The notes under the pieces are model-generated. The model was not told the DNA's origin. It saw only the letters and a list, made by a program, of their open reading frames with translations, and did not search any database. Shown piece after piece: positions 7,289 through 18,700 of a stretch of 64,000 nt of DNA; positions within the stretch are counted from its first letter, which is position 1, and each line of letters opens with the position of its first letter. This DNA is from Bacteroides sp. GTDB taxonomy: Bacteria > Bacteroidota > Bacteroidia > Bacteroidales > Muribaculaceae. The stretch is taken from positions 1 through 64,000 of the forward strand of contig JAAVEA010000026.1 in the NCBI GenBank assembly GCA_014801535.1. The letters run 5' to 3'. The translations under genes and the position numbers were made by a program.

Positions 7289-9355
7289 TTATTTACTTAT
7301 ATTGAATCTGAATCCGGCATAAACCATCGGACCGTGAATCGGTGCATACACCATGGTGGCATCAAAATTACTTCCCCACGGATTGGCTGCATCTATTATC
7401 GGTGTTTTCTGTCGATAGCCTGTAAGATTCTCTCCTCCTATATAAACTGCCCAATGACGGAAATTGCGGGTTACCTGCACATTGAGCTGAGGGAATGTTT
7501 TATAAGTAGGGTTCCATGATAAAGATCCGTCGGCAAGCTCATAAGGAGCGGGCATGCGGCCGCCTCCATTGATGGCTAATGAAGCGTCCAACTGCCATAT
7601 TCCCATCATCGGAGCCCAATTCAAAGTGAAAAGTCCCTTATGTCTGGAGGTAAGCGGTTTGGCTACAAGTCCCGACCCGTAATCTACTTTCACATCCGTG
7701 AAACGGTAGGCCGCCGTCAAAGTCAGATCAGAAATAACGGGATATGACACCTCCACCTGAAATGTACGCGAATAATTGGGTCGGTTGCCTGAATCCTTTA
7801 TAATGGCCGAATGAGCATCGGTCTCGAGATCGACAAGCATCTGATGACTGAAACGGGTATAATAAAATTCCGCACTGTAATTCAACGGACGTTCAAAAAC
7901 ACGCACCTCTCCCGACGCACCTCCGCCGTAATTCATAGCCACCTCCTGTGTAAGATCCGAGCTTATCAATATTTTTCTTGAGGAAGCCAATAGAAAATGA
8001 TTGTCGGCCAAAGCATGGGGCGACCTATACCCTCTTCCCGCCGAAGCATGAAGTGACAGCGCTCCCTCAAGAAGATTCCAACGGGCGTGAAGACGAGGAG
8101 TGAACATGGAGCCATAAAGAGAACTGTGATCATATCTCACTCCGCCCATAAGAATCAGATTGGAATTCAAGTCGAATGTATATTGCACATATCCTCCGGG
8201 GGTCGTTTCCTTTTCAATCTCCCGCGTCGGATTGATGTTAATGTCGTGCGTTAGACGGAAACGCTGGTCAAAACGATCATAATTCAGACTCAGTCCGGAT
8301 GAAAGAGCATGGAGACCGTCATGCCATTTCCTCTCATAAATCAGGGAAGCATAGACATTATCCTGAGTCACATCATAAAGTTTATGCCCGTAATATGCGT
8401 CCTGATCATGGAAAGAACCCGACAGAATCAGGGCGAGATTGCTTTCAGTCTCCGTGTCGATAAAATAAGCGTTCTTCGTAAAAAACTCCCATCTGCGGGT
8501 ATCTATGTCGATTTTATAGGGATCATACAAGGCAACCTCCTCGTTATGCCCATGACGGGTATCCTGACCGCTCAGGCGATTCTCTATAAGGAACCTTACG
8601 CCGGCTTGAAAAATATATCTCTCGCTCATATAGGCCCAACGGTTCATGGCGGAAAACTGTTTGATGCGCGGAAGATCCATAAATCCGTCATCATTATCAT
8701 CATGCGATGCAAACGCATTCTCGCCGTGAAGCAGCAATCCGGTAGACCATTTTTCTCCAAGGTGAATATTTCCGGCTGCATTCAATTCCGCCTTTCCGAA
8801 ATAATCCACATAGCCGTTAGCCATTATTGAAGATGGCGACTGAGGTTTCAGAAACTCTACATTTATCTGCCCCGTCACCGACTCATATCCGTTCTTTACC
8901 GAACTGGCACCCTTGCTCACCTGAATCGACTGCATCCATGTTCCGGGAATATATCCGAGTCCGTAAGAGGAGGCCACACCGCGCAGATTAGGGATATTTT
9001 CGGTCAGCATCTGCACATAGGTGCCTGAAAGTCCCAAAAGTTTAATCTGTTTCGCACCTGTGGCGGCATCACTGTAGTTAACATCTACAGATGCATTCGT
9101 GCTGAAGCTTTCACCGAGATTACAACAGGCCGCACGAAGAATCTCAGCCTTTGTTATCAATTCGGTATCACATGCTGAATTTTTCAGTTTTTTTGTGCTT
9201 CGCAGCTTATGTTCAATTACAACCTCATCAAGCTCACGCTCCAGATTCGATAAAGAATCCGTACCCGTCTCAACAATGTCTGACGGAGAAGCCATCATTA
9301 TCTGACCGCCGCACAACCCGGCTGTCAAAATGAAGATATATCTTTGGATTTTCAA
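7289..9355 (-). CDS. TonB-dependent receptor, probably metal-related
   Basis: Plug motifs SDAATGAKQIKLLGLSGTYVQMLTENIPNLRG and SIQVSKGASSVKNGYESVTGQINVE; ends VYAGFRFNISK; adjacent to HMA protein. Confidence 0.92.
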   Translation of the reverse strand: MKIQRYIFILTAGLCGGQIMMASPSDIVETGTDSLSNLERELDEVVIEHKLRSTKKLKNSACDTELITKAEILRAACCNLGESFSTNASVDVNYSDAATGAKQIKLLGLSGTYVQMLTENIPNLRGVASSYGLGYIPGTWMQSIQVSKGASSVKNGYESVTGQINVEFLKPQSPSSIMANGYVDYFGKAELNAAGNIHLGEKWSTGLLLHGENAFASHDDNDDGFMDLPRIKQFSAMNRWAYMSERYIFQAGVRFLIENRLSGQDTRHGHNEEVALYDPYKIDIDTRRWEFFTKNAYFIDTETESNLALILSGSFHDQDAYYGHKLYDVTQDNVYASLIYERKWHDGLHALSSGLSLNYDRFDQRFRLTHDININPTREIEKETTPGGYVQYTFDLNSNLILMGGVRYDHSSLYGSMFTPRLHARWNLLEGALSLHASAGRGYRSPHALADNHFLLASSRKILISSDLTQEVAMNYGGGASGEVRVFERPLNYSAEFYYTRFSHQMLVDLETDAHSAIIKDSGNRPNYSRTFQVEVSYPVISDLTLTAAYRFTDVKVDYGSGLVAKPLTSRHKGLFTLNWAPMMGIWQLDASLAINGGGRMPAPYELADGSLSWNPTYKTFPQLNVQVTRNFRHWAVYIGGENLTGYRQKTPIIDAANPWGSNFDATMVYAPIHGPMVYAGFRFNISK

Positions 9356-9409
9356 TCTATTTCAGTTTAAAGAGATGATTTTCATTCTCCGCACAAAAAT
9401 AGCTTAAAT

Positions 9410-9763
9410 TTATTTATTTACCAACATTTCTTTGACCACTATAGCATTATTGTGTAGCTCATCATGAGATGAATAGAGAAGAGTAATCACGGAGTGCGGT
9501 GTAAGCAACTTTCTGAAATCAGCAAATATAGGTGAGTTCTTCAATTCATCGGTATATTTTTCTCTGAATCCTTCCCATCGGTTGTCGGGATCCTCATGAA
9601 ACCATTCCCGGAGTTCGGTGGAAGGTGCGATCCCCTTTTCCCATAAGTCGTAATGAAATGTCTCATGAGAAAGTCCCCGTGGCCACAGTTTATCGATATA
9701 TACTCTGAACCCATCATCTTCCGACGCGGATTCGTAAGCTCTTTTAGTTTTAATAATATTCAT
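9410..9763 (-). CDS. DUF488 family protein
   Basis: KRAYE...DGFRVYIDKLWPRGLSHE...WFHEDPDNRWEGFREKY. Confidence 0.93.
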   Translation of the reverse strand: MNIIKTKRAYESASEDDGFRVYIDKLWPRGLSHETFHYDLWEKGIAPSTELREWFHEDPDNRWEGFREKYTDELKNSPIFADFRKLLTPHSVITLLYSSHDELHNNAIVVKEMLVNK

Positions 9764-9805
9764 AATCCACTTTTATTTAGTAAGCTGCACATATATAAAT
9801 AACAA

Positions 9806-9840
9806 AAACGGTCTCGACACCACATCTGTCAAGACCGTTT
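9806..9840 (-). terminator. Terminator of 9870..12950
   Basis: AAACGGTCT / AGACCGTTT stem, T-rich on minus-strand 3' side. Confidence 0.8.
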
Positions 9841-9869
9841 TTTTAGAATATATTAACCTATTCAATAGA

Positions 9870-12800
9870 TCACTTCACCATAACTTTCCGGGACTTACCG
9901 TCCTTCACGCGGATATATATTCCCGAAACCGGATTCTTAACTTTAACTCCTTGGAGAGTATAGTATTCCGCATCGGTGCTATCAGCATCAATATCAATCT
10001 CTTCAACCGCTGATTCCACGTTATTGTATGGTGCAACTGAGAGTGTATGAACTGTGAGAAGCTTATTGTCGGCGGATGCGCAGCGCAATGCGATACGATA
10101 CTTACCATCTTCCTCGATATTCACCGGAATCGAAACTTCCTCAGGAGAGTCGGACATAGCGTGTACTGGCGCCGTATAGACAAGTGTCATATTTGCCTGA
10201 CCCTGTATCTGCGCTTCCGTATTCGATTGTCCGTCGTTACGCAGAGCCGGTTTTGAGGTTTCAATCGCACAGAGATATATCTCAAGCAGTTCCTCAAATT
10301 CAGCATTGCCGCGAGATACTGTCATATCGAGCTTCACACCCGTTGTCTCATTCGCCACATAACGGAACGGAGGGAGATATGCTATATGTTCGGTGCCCGC
10401 AGTCGCGCCGCGACCTTTCCAAGATATTCCGTTTTCAGCCACGAATCCGCGCCCTTCAAGAGATTCCACATAACCTTCATCACTAAGATCGAGTTCATGA
10501 GTGGCCGAAACCTCACCGCCGGTTAGCGTAGTGTAAGAATCGGTTCTGTGTCCTTCCTGAGTCCCGTTCACCACAGCTACTCCATATCTGAAGCGGCTCC
10601 ACTCACGATCGGCGATCGAGGTGTCAGTAAATGTCAATTCGGAGGTCTCTCCTACAAGTTCAGGCTCATTATCAGATTTTATCTGATCCATGCGGTAGAC
10701 ACGATATTTGAGATTATCACGATCCACATATCCTCCATGTTCGGTTATCGTTGTTCCTTCGAGAGGAGCCCATGCCACCACAGGCAGATAGTTATCATTC
10801 AGACTGACAGAGAAATTATTGTATGCGCTGATGGCCTTAGGCACATCATAACCCAACCACTTTTCTTCCGATTTAGCCTCTTCCGAAGCTGAATCATCAA
10901 GATAAGCTACCACACCGTATGAACACATACCCACTGCAGGAGTTTCATCGCTGAACTCAACAGCCATACCTGGTGTCACATTCTCATCAATAACTTTCAC
11001 CTCAACCGTCTCCTCACCGGAATAACGGTTTACAATCACCTTGTCAAGAGCGGGTAGAGTCACACCGGCATTGCTTACAGAAGGAACGGTAAACGACACT
11101 ACGGCCGAATTAGTGCCATCCTGCGCGGGAGCAACCACAAGATCAGAAACGGTTGCCGGAACTACTTCCGACAACTCAACTGATATGTCGTCGATATAGA
11201 CACAATTATTATCTGAAGAAGAGGAAGAAAATCCGAGATAGAAATTGCCTGTTTCCGCAGGAGCGAAAAATGCTTCGAGAACAGTGCCTGCTGAAGTGGC
11301 TGTGATTTTCTTTTGCGCGAACACAGTGGATGAAGCAAGTTCGGGGGCACCGCCGGCCACAAAGTTCAATGGATAAGAAGCATCTTCATCATAATAATCA
11401 TCTTCATCATCTCCATAGCTTGGATAATAACCTCCTGACGACTGGGAATCGCCCCATGCCACTACGCTTACACGATATGTCTTTCCTCCTTCAAGACGCA
11501 GAGGCGGTGTGAAAAGGGTCGCCGTGGTGGTGCTGTAGGAAGAATAACCCGGACTGAATTTAGCATTTTCTCCTACACGGCTCCATGTATTATAGGTTGA
11601 AGTGCTCTCCGCTGTGAAATTACCGAACGTTGAAGAATCGCTGAAATCCTCTGTAAAAGGGATCGGCATGGCTCCGCCTCCAAATATGGAAGGACTCGTA
11701 TGTGCCACCGACAAAACATCGCCGTAACCGGCATATATCTCATATTTATAGCTGCCAAGTCCGTCAAGATTTGAATCCACATAACGGGTCAGTCCATCTT
11801 CGTCTGCCTCTCCTGCATAATGGTCCTCTATAGTTATGAATTCACCGCCGTTCTTGGAGCGTTTTATCACATTATAGAATTTTGCCGGAGAAAGATACCC
11901 TCCGTTGTAACCCTCCATCCTGTTTTTGAAAGAGACCACGATGTTATCTCCATCCAACTTCAAGGAGGAATTTAACGGATTAAGACATTTTTCATCTTCG
12001 CCTACCCATTTCAGTGTGATTGTGGCTGAACTTGTCACCTCCAGATTCTCACCGTTTTCATTGAATGGCGCTACAAAATAATAATATTTGCCCGGAGAAG
12101 GGATAGGTGTTGAACTATTGTCAGCATCATCAACGAAAACAACCTTTTCACCGGCTGTCAGATCTGAAAGGGTGGCTATGAGAGCTGAAGAATCGGTCAA
12201 AGCCTCCTTGCCATCTTCCGCACTGCGATATATATTCACACCCAGATTTCCTGAAATGGAGGCACCGCTCTTGGTCTTGGAAGGCATTGTCCATGACACT
12301 GTGGCCTCGAGTTTCCCTTCCGAATCCATATTTGCGCTTCCTCCCGTCACTCGGTCCGGATAGTCAACCATCTTCTCAACATAGAGAGCCTGGACCTGTA
12401 GCTTCAGATCAGAGAAACTACCTGAGCCATACCAGCTTCTAATTCCTATATAATACGTGCCGTCGGCATCCGGTGTGAATGTACGGTCGGACGATGTATC
12501 TGCAGGTTTCAATTGGAAGTTAGGTTCCTCGAGGTTTCTTTGTCTATAAGCATAAAACGAACTGGTACTTGTCTTGAACGGTTCCAGATTATCCTTGTCC
12601 GTTCCGACCACAAGGTAGAAACGCTCATCGTCATTATAGTCGGCACTGCAGACATTACCTTGAAGATAATAGGTTTCCCCGGCCTTCATCTCTATGGGAG
12701 TGGCGTAAACTAAAGTAGCTCCCTTTACAGTTCCACTCCCGGATGAATTCGAAGGTGAGATCTGGGCATAAGGGGTTGAACTCTCCACCCATTCCCATGT

Positions 12801-12950
12801 GAACTCATCATCACCGGCCACGATTTCCCATTGAGTTTCAAATTCCTCTTGCGTCACAGGTATTTCATAACGTGTCGGAACCGACAACACCGGAAATGCA
12901 ACTCCTCCGGCCAGCAACAATGTTCCTGTGAATTTTAACACTTTTCTCAT
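9870..12950 (-). CDS. Large secreted multidomain (FN3-like) protein with T9SS-type C-terminal tail
   Basis: Signal peptide; repeated beta-sandwich segments; C-terminal YYTLQGVKVKNPVSGIYIRVKDGKSRKVMVK. Confidence 0.85.
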   Translation of the reverse strand: MRKVLKFTGTLLLAGGVAFPVLSVPTRYEIPVTQEEFETQWEIVAGDDEFTWEWVESSTPYAQISPSNSSGSGTVKGATLVYATPIEMKAGETYYLQGNVCSADYNDDERFYLVVGTDKDNLEPFKTSTSSFYAYRQRNLEEPNFQLKPADTSSDRTFTPDADGTYYIGIRSWYGSGSFSDLKLQVQALYVEKMVDYPDRVTGGSANMDSEGKLEATVSWTMPSKTKSGASISGNLGVNIYRSAEDGKEALTDSSALIATLSDLTAGEKVVFVDDADNSSTPIPSPGKYYYFVAPFNENGENLEVTSSATITLKWVGEDEKCLNPLNSSLKLDGDNIVVSFKNRMEGYNGGYLSPAKFYNVIKRSKNGGEFITIEDHYAGEADEDGLTRYVDSNLDGLGSYKYEIYAGYGDVLSVAHTSPSIFGGGAMPIPFTEDFSDSSTFGNFTAESTSTYNTWSRVGENAKFSPGYSSYSTTTATLFTPPLRLEGGKTYRVSVVAWGDSQSSGGYYPSYGDDEDDYYDEDASYPLNFVAGGAPELASSTVFAQKKITATSAGTVLEAFFAPAETGNFYLGFSSSSSDNNCVYIDDISVELSEVVPATVSDLVVAPAQDGTNSAVVSFTVPSVSNAGVTLPALDKVIVNRYSGEETVEVKVIDENVTPGMAVEFSDETPAVGMCSYGVVAYLDDSASEEAKSEEKWLGYDVPKAISAYNNFSVSLNDNYLPVVAWAPLEGTTITEHGGYVDRDNLKYRVYRMDQIKSDNEPELVGETSELTFTDTSIADREWSRFRYGVAVVNGTQEGHRTDSYTTLTGGEVSATHELDLSDEGYVESLEGRGFVAENGISWKGRGATAGTEHIAYLPPFRYVANETTGVKLDMTVSRGNAEFEELLEIYLCAIETSKPALRNDGQSNTEAQIQGQANMTLVYTAPVHAMSDSPEEVSIPVNIEEDGKYRIALRCASADNKLLTVHTLSVAPYNNVESAVEEIDIDADSTDAEYYTLQGVKVKNPVSGIYIRVKDGKSRKVMVK

Positions 12951-12965
12951 AACGTTAAGTTTATA

Positions 12966-12995
12966 GGGAAGGGCGTTAGGATATACGCCCTTCCC
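12966..12995 (-). terminator. Terminator of subtilase gene
   Basis: GGGAAGGGCGT / ACGCCCTTCCC perfect 11-bp stem. Confidence 0.8.
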
Positions 12996-13021
12996 CTGAT
13001 TATTATTTCTTTGACCCGGAG

Positions 13022-15235
13022 CTATATCCTGATCTTAACTGTTTTTTCAGTGTGATTGCCTGATACGCTTAGAACGTAAAGGCCGGAGGCCAGACCGGTG
13101 GAATCAAATTCGAGACTGTCGCCCGATGTCGACAGCGAACAGTGAGACACACCCATCATATCATACACATTCAAAGTCAAACTCTCTTCTCCCGGAGCAT
13201 ATATCTTAAAGAGCGATCCGTCGCTATCAATAATGACAACATCTCCGCCACGCTCACTTATCTCCTCCACCGATGACGACGAAAGAGCCGATTTAACCGC
13301 TTCAAGGGCATTCACCTTTCCGTGTCCCCATGCCGTAGAAGAATCATCGGGGCTCGAAGCGGTGTTTCTTGTCATCTCATATATATCCTGGTGTGTAAGG
13401 TCGGGATTGGCTCCGCGCATAAGAGCCATTATGCCGGCGACATGAGGAGAAGCCTGCGATGTGCCGGCGCAACTTGTCCAATAATAGGTCTTCTTGCGCT
13501 TTGAATCGGTGTAACTGTAATTCAGCGGATAATACACCGCATAAGAAGAACTTGTAGGCATAGAACTGTTGCGCGAAGAGATTATCACCTGTCCCGGAGC
13601 AGTGACATCGGGCATCACACGGCCGTCGAGTGTTTCACCATACGATGAGAAATAGCTCAGGCTCCCTATCTGTCCGCTCGGATAGCCTGATCCGGGCACA
13701 TTCGCTGTAACATAACTCCCCACTGCAAAAGTTTCCTTTCCGCAGGCCATATTGGAATTGGTGCCGTAACCGTCGGGCACATCGAGACCGGGGATGTTTC
13801 GATTGCCGAGGCTCATATAAGTTCCATCAGTATACATGAATATCTTCTGTCCGGGCTTCCCCTTGACCGTAACCTTGACGAAATTACGGCTTACCACCGA
13901 AGAAGTCCGTCCTTCTATGTAAAAATTCAATTTTGCACAGTACCGACCGTTATAACTGTCTTTTCCACGTACTCCGCCCATGAAACTGTTCACATAAAGA
14001 TTCTGAAACTCCGTTCCATCTTTTATAAGCTCCATTCTGCCGGTATTACTCAGATATTGATCAATACTATTACCTTGAACCACATAAGTTTCTTTTTTCT
14101 CCGGCACATCGAAAGTATATACCGGGTCATCAGGAGCCGAGCGAGTCACTACATCAAGGGTCACATCAAACGGAGTGTCGTCCGTGGTCCATATCTCTAT
14201 CGGACCATAAACCTGGAAATTTCCACCCACGTCGGAATTATTCTTTATCAAGAGGGTCTTTATCTCGTTGTCTTCCTCGCTGAGAGTCTTGACTATTGCA
14301 ATCGGCATATCCGCCTCATTACCACCGGCCAGACATATCACGGCATTATATTTGGAGGCTACATCGTTGATCGCCTCTGTGAATTCGTCAGTTCCATCAT
14401 GAGGACCCACATTGTCTCCGAATGAAAGATTGATAACGCATGGTTTCCCCTGTTCCATGGCATATTTACCGATCCGCTCTATAGCATCGAGTATCTGGAC
14501 GTTATAGCCCATTCCGGAGGCTACCACTATTTCCGCTCCCGGTGCGACGCCTCTGTAATCGGGCTGTCCGGCCTTGGATTCATCATAAAACCCGCCGGCC
14601 ATAATCCCTAACACATGAGTGCCGTGACTCTCGGAACTTGTGTCGGAATCAAACGAAGAAATCTTGGCAGGCGTGTCATACACATCCGGTTTTGCAGTCA
14701 TCCCCGGATAATTCCATAACATCTTCACACGAGAAACCCCGTTCTCATCCTGGAAATTAATATGATTAGGGTCTATTCCGACATCAAAAAGGCCTATTAT
14801 CACCCCTTCGCCATTAAAACCGGAAGGGAGATTCATCCCGTTTCTCACGGCATCTATCCCCGAGGCCGGAATCGCCACATTGTTGGCGCGCTTTACCGGA
14901 GCCGAAAGCATAGCGCCCGACACACCCTTACATGCCGCCACTCCACGCAGGGCGCCTGCGGGAGCGGAAACGATTGCAGTGCGTGTCCCGACAAGTGAAA
15001 CTATCTCAGCGCCGGCTTCGACCATATCATCTAAAGCCTGCTGTGAGCTATAACGCACTATCATATCTACGCGTGACGGTGTCTCCTTAACTGCCTTACG
15101 TACATTTTCCGGACCCGGAACCGATTTCTCCGACATCCCGAGCCGCAGAAGGTCGGAGGTGCGAAGCTCAACCTGCGATAAAGCCCCGAGAGAACCGAAC
15201 ATCAATGGTAAACTAAAAAGTAAAGTCTTCTTCAT
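13022..15235 (-). CDS. S8 family serine peptidase (subtilisin-like) with T9SS C-terminal domain
   Basis: Asp GLFDVGIDPNH, His ESHGTHVLGIMAGG, Ser CAGTSQASPHVAGIMALM; C-terminal LNVYDMMG...GLASGLYVLSVSGNHTEKTVKIRI. Confidence 0.95.
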   Translation of the reverse strand: MKKTLLFSLPLMFGSLGALSQVELRTSDLLRLGMSEKSVPGPENVRKAVKETPSRVDMIVRYSSQQALDDMVEAGAEIVSLVGTRTAIVSAPAGALRGVAACKGVSGAMLSAPVKRANNVAIPASGIDAVRNGMNLPSGFNGEGVIIGLFDVGIDPNHINFQDENGVSRVKMLWNYPGMTAKPDVYDTPAKISSFDSDTSSESHGTHVLGIMAGGFYDESKAGQPDYRGVAPGAEIVVASGMGYNVQILDAIERIGKYAMEQGKPCVINLSFGDNVGPHDGTDEFTEAINDVASKYNAVICLAGGNEADMPIAIVKTLSEEDNEIKTLLIKNNSDVGGNFQVYGPIEIWTTDDTPFDVTLDVVTRSAPDDPVYTFDVPEKKETYVVQGNSIDQYLSNTGRMELIKDGTEFQNLYVNSFMGGVRGKDSYNGRYCAKLNFYIEGRTSSVVSRNFVKVTVKGKPGQKIFMYTDGTYMSLGNRNIPGLDVPDGYGTNSNMACGKETFAVGSYVTANVPGSGYPSGQIGSLSYFSSYGETLDGRVMPDVTAPGQVIISSRNSSMPTSSSYAVYYPLNYSYTDSKRKKTYYWTSCAGTSQASPHVAGIMALMRGANPDLTHQDIYEMTRNTASSPDDSSTAWGHGKVNALEAVKSALSSSSVEEISERGGDVVIIDSDGSLFKIYAPGEESLTLNVYDMMGVSHCSLSTSGDSLEFDSTGLASGLYVLSVSGNHTEKTVKIRI

Positions 15236-15720
15236 ATTATGGATTTGATTCTAACCATGCCTCCGCAAACGAAGACAAGCATATGGATGAGCCGGAAGCG
15301 CTGCTAATGAATTCATGTTTCATTATCCATGTCGCAAATATAAAGCATTTTCATAAATATAAAAAATTTTATACTGCTTTTTGTGCTATTTTGTTTAAAT
15401 TTTATTGTGATTTATTACAATTTTCTTGCAATTACTTTAATTATTTATTACTTTTGCGCAATGTAATTCATCACTAATTACACTTTGCAATCTTAAGATT
15501 CAGCCGTGACGTAAAGCAAAGCACATAGTTCAATCATACTTATGCACTGTTTTCAGAGCCCCTCTTAAGCGCCTAAAATTTGAATGCCGGAAGCACTGTG
15601 CCTAAGACAGCTCCCTTTCCGACGGAATCTATTGCAATCAAATCCATATGAGAATTTAACAAGATATGGCCTGTCTCCATTCTGGAATAAAATAAGCCAT
15701 ATCACCAAAACCTTTCACCT

Positions 15721-18700
15721 ATGAAAAAAATTTTAGCAGGCTTAGCGCTCGGAGCAGCAACCGTTGCAGGTTCGTTATATGCTCACGCTCAGCTCACGCG
15801 CGTTGATGAAGGTAATTTATCGCGACCATCTGCAGAACGCAAGGGGGTGCCGATGCCTCGGGGTCTTGAGAAAAGAGTGCATGTAGAAACACGGCTTCCT
15901 AACGGTTTGAGAAGCTTCACCGCTTCCGGCGCGTCTGTTCCGCGCCATCGCACGGCAAAAGCAAGCGCTCCGGTGCGCGTGAACAAGGCAGCCGCCAAAG
16001 CAACTAATATAGAAGGCCACTGCATATATGCCGAAGGCGCACGCGATCCGGGATGGTATAAGGTAAGTTGGCCCGCTGATGAACTCTTATGGAAACGTCC
16101 GGCCGACTATAGCCCGACCTGCGGATTTGTACGTGGTTCGGAATTATATGCTTTCTATACCCTTTCAGAAAGCGGCTATGGAGTGGTCGACGCCGGTCTG
16201 GCGATACAGGATGTAGCCACAGGCACTCCTTTGGAATATTATCAGACCGACATATTCGATTCGCTTGAACAAGTGGCCTTATGCGCTGCATACGACGAGC
16301 AGAGTGACGAAGCATACCTTATCACGTATAATAAAGCGGGCACAGGATATATGTTACAGAAGTTCAATCCGGTGACAAAGCAATATACACCACTCGGAGT
16401 GACACCGCCCGCAAATTTCCTTGATTTCGCCTATAACCCTGCGGAGGGTGCATATTTCCTTCTTGACGATGAAGGGAAGATGATGCGTTATGATTCAAAA
16501 GGGAAGAAGTTCACGACTGTATGTACATATTCATACGATATGACCGACTATCCGAACGATATGGTATATAGTCCAAAAGACGGTGCATTCTTCGCCCTCC
16601 TTGACAGCTATGACGAAAGCGACTATCCTTGCACAGACGCCGTGCTCCTGTCGCTTGACGGAAAAGTGTCTTACTTGGGCACTATCAACGACAATCCTCA
16701 GTATTCCGTGTTAAATATAGCTGACACCTATGTCAATTCTAACGCTGCCAAGGCACCGGTATTCAAGAGTTGGAGTATAGACGGCGCTGCCACAAGCGGC
16801 TCGCTTATTGTCACCCTCCCTTCCACATATGAAAACGGTAAAACGCTTACAGGCAATGTATATCTCTCTGCCCAGATCGACGGAAATGAAATAAGCGGTT
16901 CTTTCAGAGGGACTGCCGGCTCCGACGTGACCATACCTGTTTCAACAGACGAAGGTTTGCACTTCTTTAAGATAACCCCCTATACACTCACCGATGACGG
17001 GCGCCTTAACGGTTCTCCTCTGAATATACAGCGTTATTTCGGTCTTGACACCCCGTCAGCTCCTTCCAATGTAGTTCTCTCCTCCGACAAAGTGAGCTGG
17101 AAGGCGGTAACAACCGGTGCCAATGCAGGCTACATCGTACCGGGCGATGTGAAATATATCGTCAGCATCGATGGTGTGCGCATGAACAACGAGCCCACGG
17201 CGGCAACCGAACTGGCTGTCACTATCCCGGCCACAGGGGCTGTAGCACATAAAGCCTCTGTTGTGGCCGTAGCCGGTGGCAAAGAATCTGCACCAGGTGT
17301 GTCCGGAAGATTTTATGAAGAGGGTCCCCTTTCACTCCCTGTTGTAATAACTCCGGAAGAGGGCGAGATAGATCTTGACCAAGATCTAATAAACATGTTC
17401 ACTATTGTCAACAATCCCCTTAACCAGGATCTGTCCAAACTGCGTGGATGGAGATATGACGACCAGCAGGAGAAGACAGGCGGATTCTACTGTCTGTGCC
17501 CATCGGCCTCTCCCAACGGAGACAAGGGTGACGAATGGATTTTCCTGCCGGCCATAAATTTCCCCGACAAAGATGCTCATTATAGATTCTGCGTGGATCT
17601 ATGGAGCGGAAACCATTACTTCACTTCCGATGAATATTATGAAATCGGAATAGCGAAACGTCCCTCCGGCACCAACGCTACAATTATCCGCGAAGAAGAT
17701 ATTGTATATAAGGGTCGCTATTTCGAACTCTCCGAGACACTTTTCCAAGTTCCCGAGGCAGGTGATTATTATATCGGTATTCACTACGTTTCCCCTCTTG
17801 ACTCATACCGCCTCTACGCACGTAATTTCCGTGTGGAGAAAGCTGATGCCTCTTCCGGCTCCCCCGCAGCAGTAACAGATCTTGAAGCAGTTGCAGCAGA
17901 GAAAGGAGCGCTTCAGGCCACTGTTTCATTCAAAATGCCTCTCCTTTCCATTTCGGGTGCCACGCTTGATCCCTCAACAGTTATCACAGCCACCGGCGAA
18001 AGCAAGGCAGGGAAGGCCACAGTATCCGGTAAACCGGGTGAAACATGTTCTATGGTGATTCCAACAGAACAGGGCGACAACATCATCACCATTACCCCAT
18101 CTTCAGAAGAAGGGATTGGCCTCACTTCGGAAATTCTTATTTATACAGGTGTCTACCGTCCCGGCAAAGCGATCGTTGATCAAACCGTATCAGCCGATAA
18201 CCAGACAATGACTCTCGAAATAGATCTCGATGATTTTAACGAGAATGATGAATATGTAGACCCCTCCCAATGCGATGTAACAATCTATCGTAAAGTCGGT
18301 TCCGATTGGCGTGTTGCCGCAGAGATCGGCAAAAACCGTACTTGGACTTTCGAATGCCCCGAACCGGCGTCTCAGGATCTCTACCACTTCGGTGTTGCAG
18401 CCAAAAACGCTGTGGGGTATTGTGAGGAGATGACCACATTCGGTGTCCACCTTGGCAAACTGTTCACTCTCCCTATGAATGAAACGTTCCCCACTGAAGG
18501 TGAGAATGTGAATATCACTTACGAACCCGTCTCTCTTGAACATCTCTCTTATCTTCCAGCTGACTGGGGATTCTGCGATCCGTCAGAAGTAGATGATGCG
18601 GCGGCCAACGGAGGAAGCACATCACTTTATGCTACATGGGAAGCTACTACACAGGCATTGCTGCCTCGTTTCTCCACTATCGGCATGCACAATGTGAAAC

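Noticed and set aside
8309-8830. 173-aa plus-strand ORF
   Set aside because: Antisense within the TonB receptor, no recognisable domain
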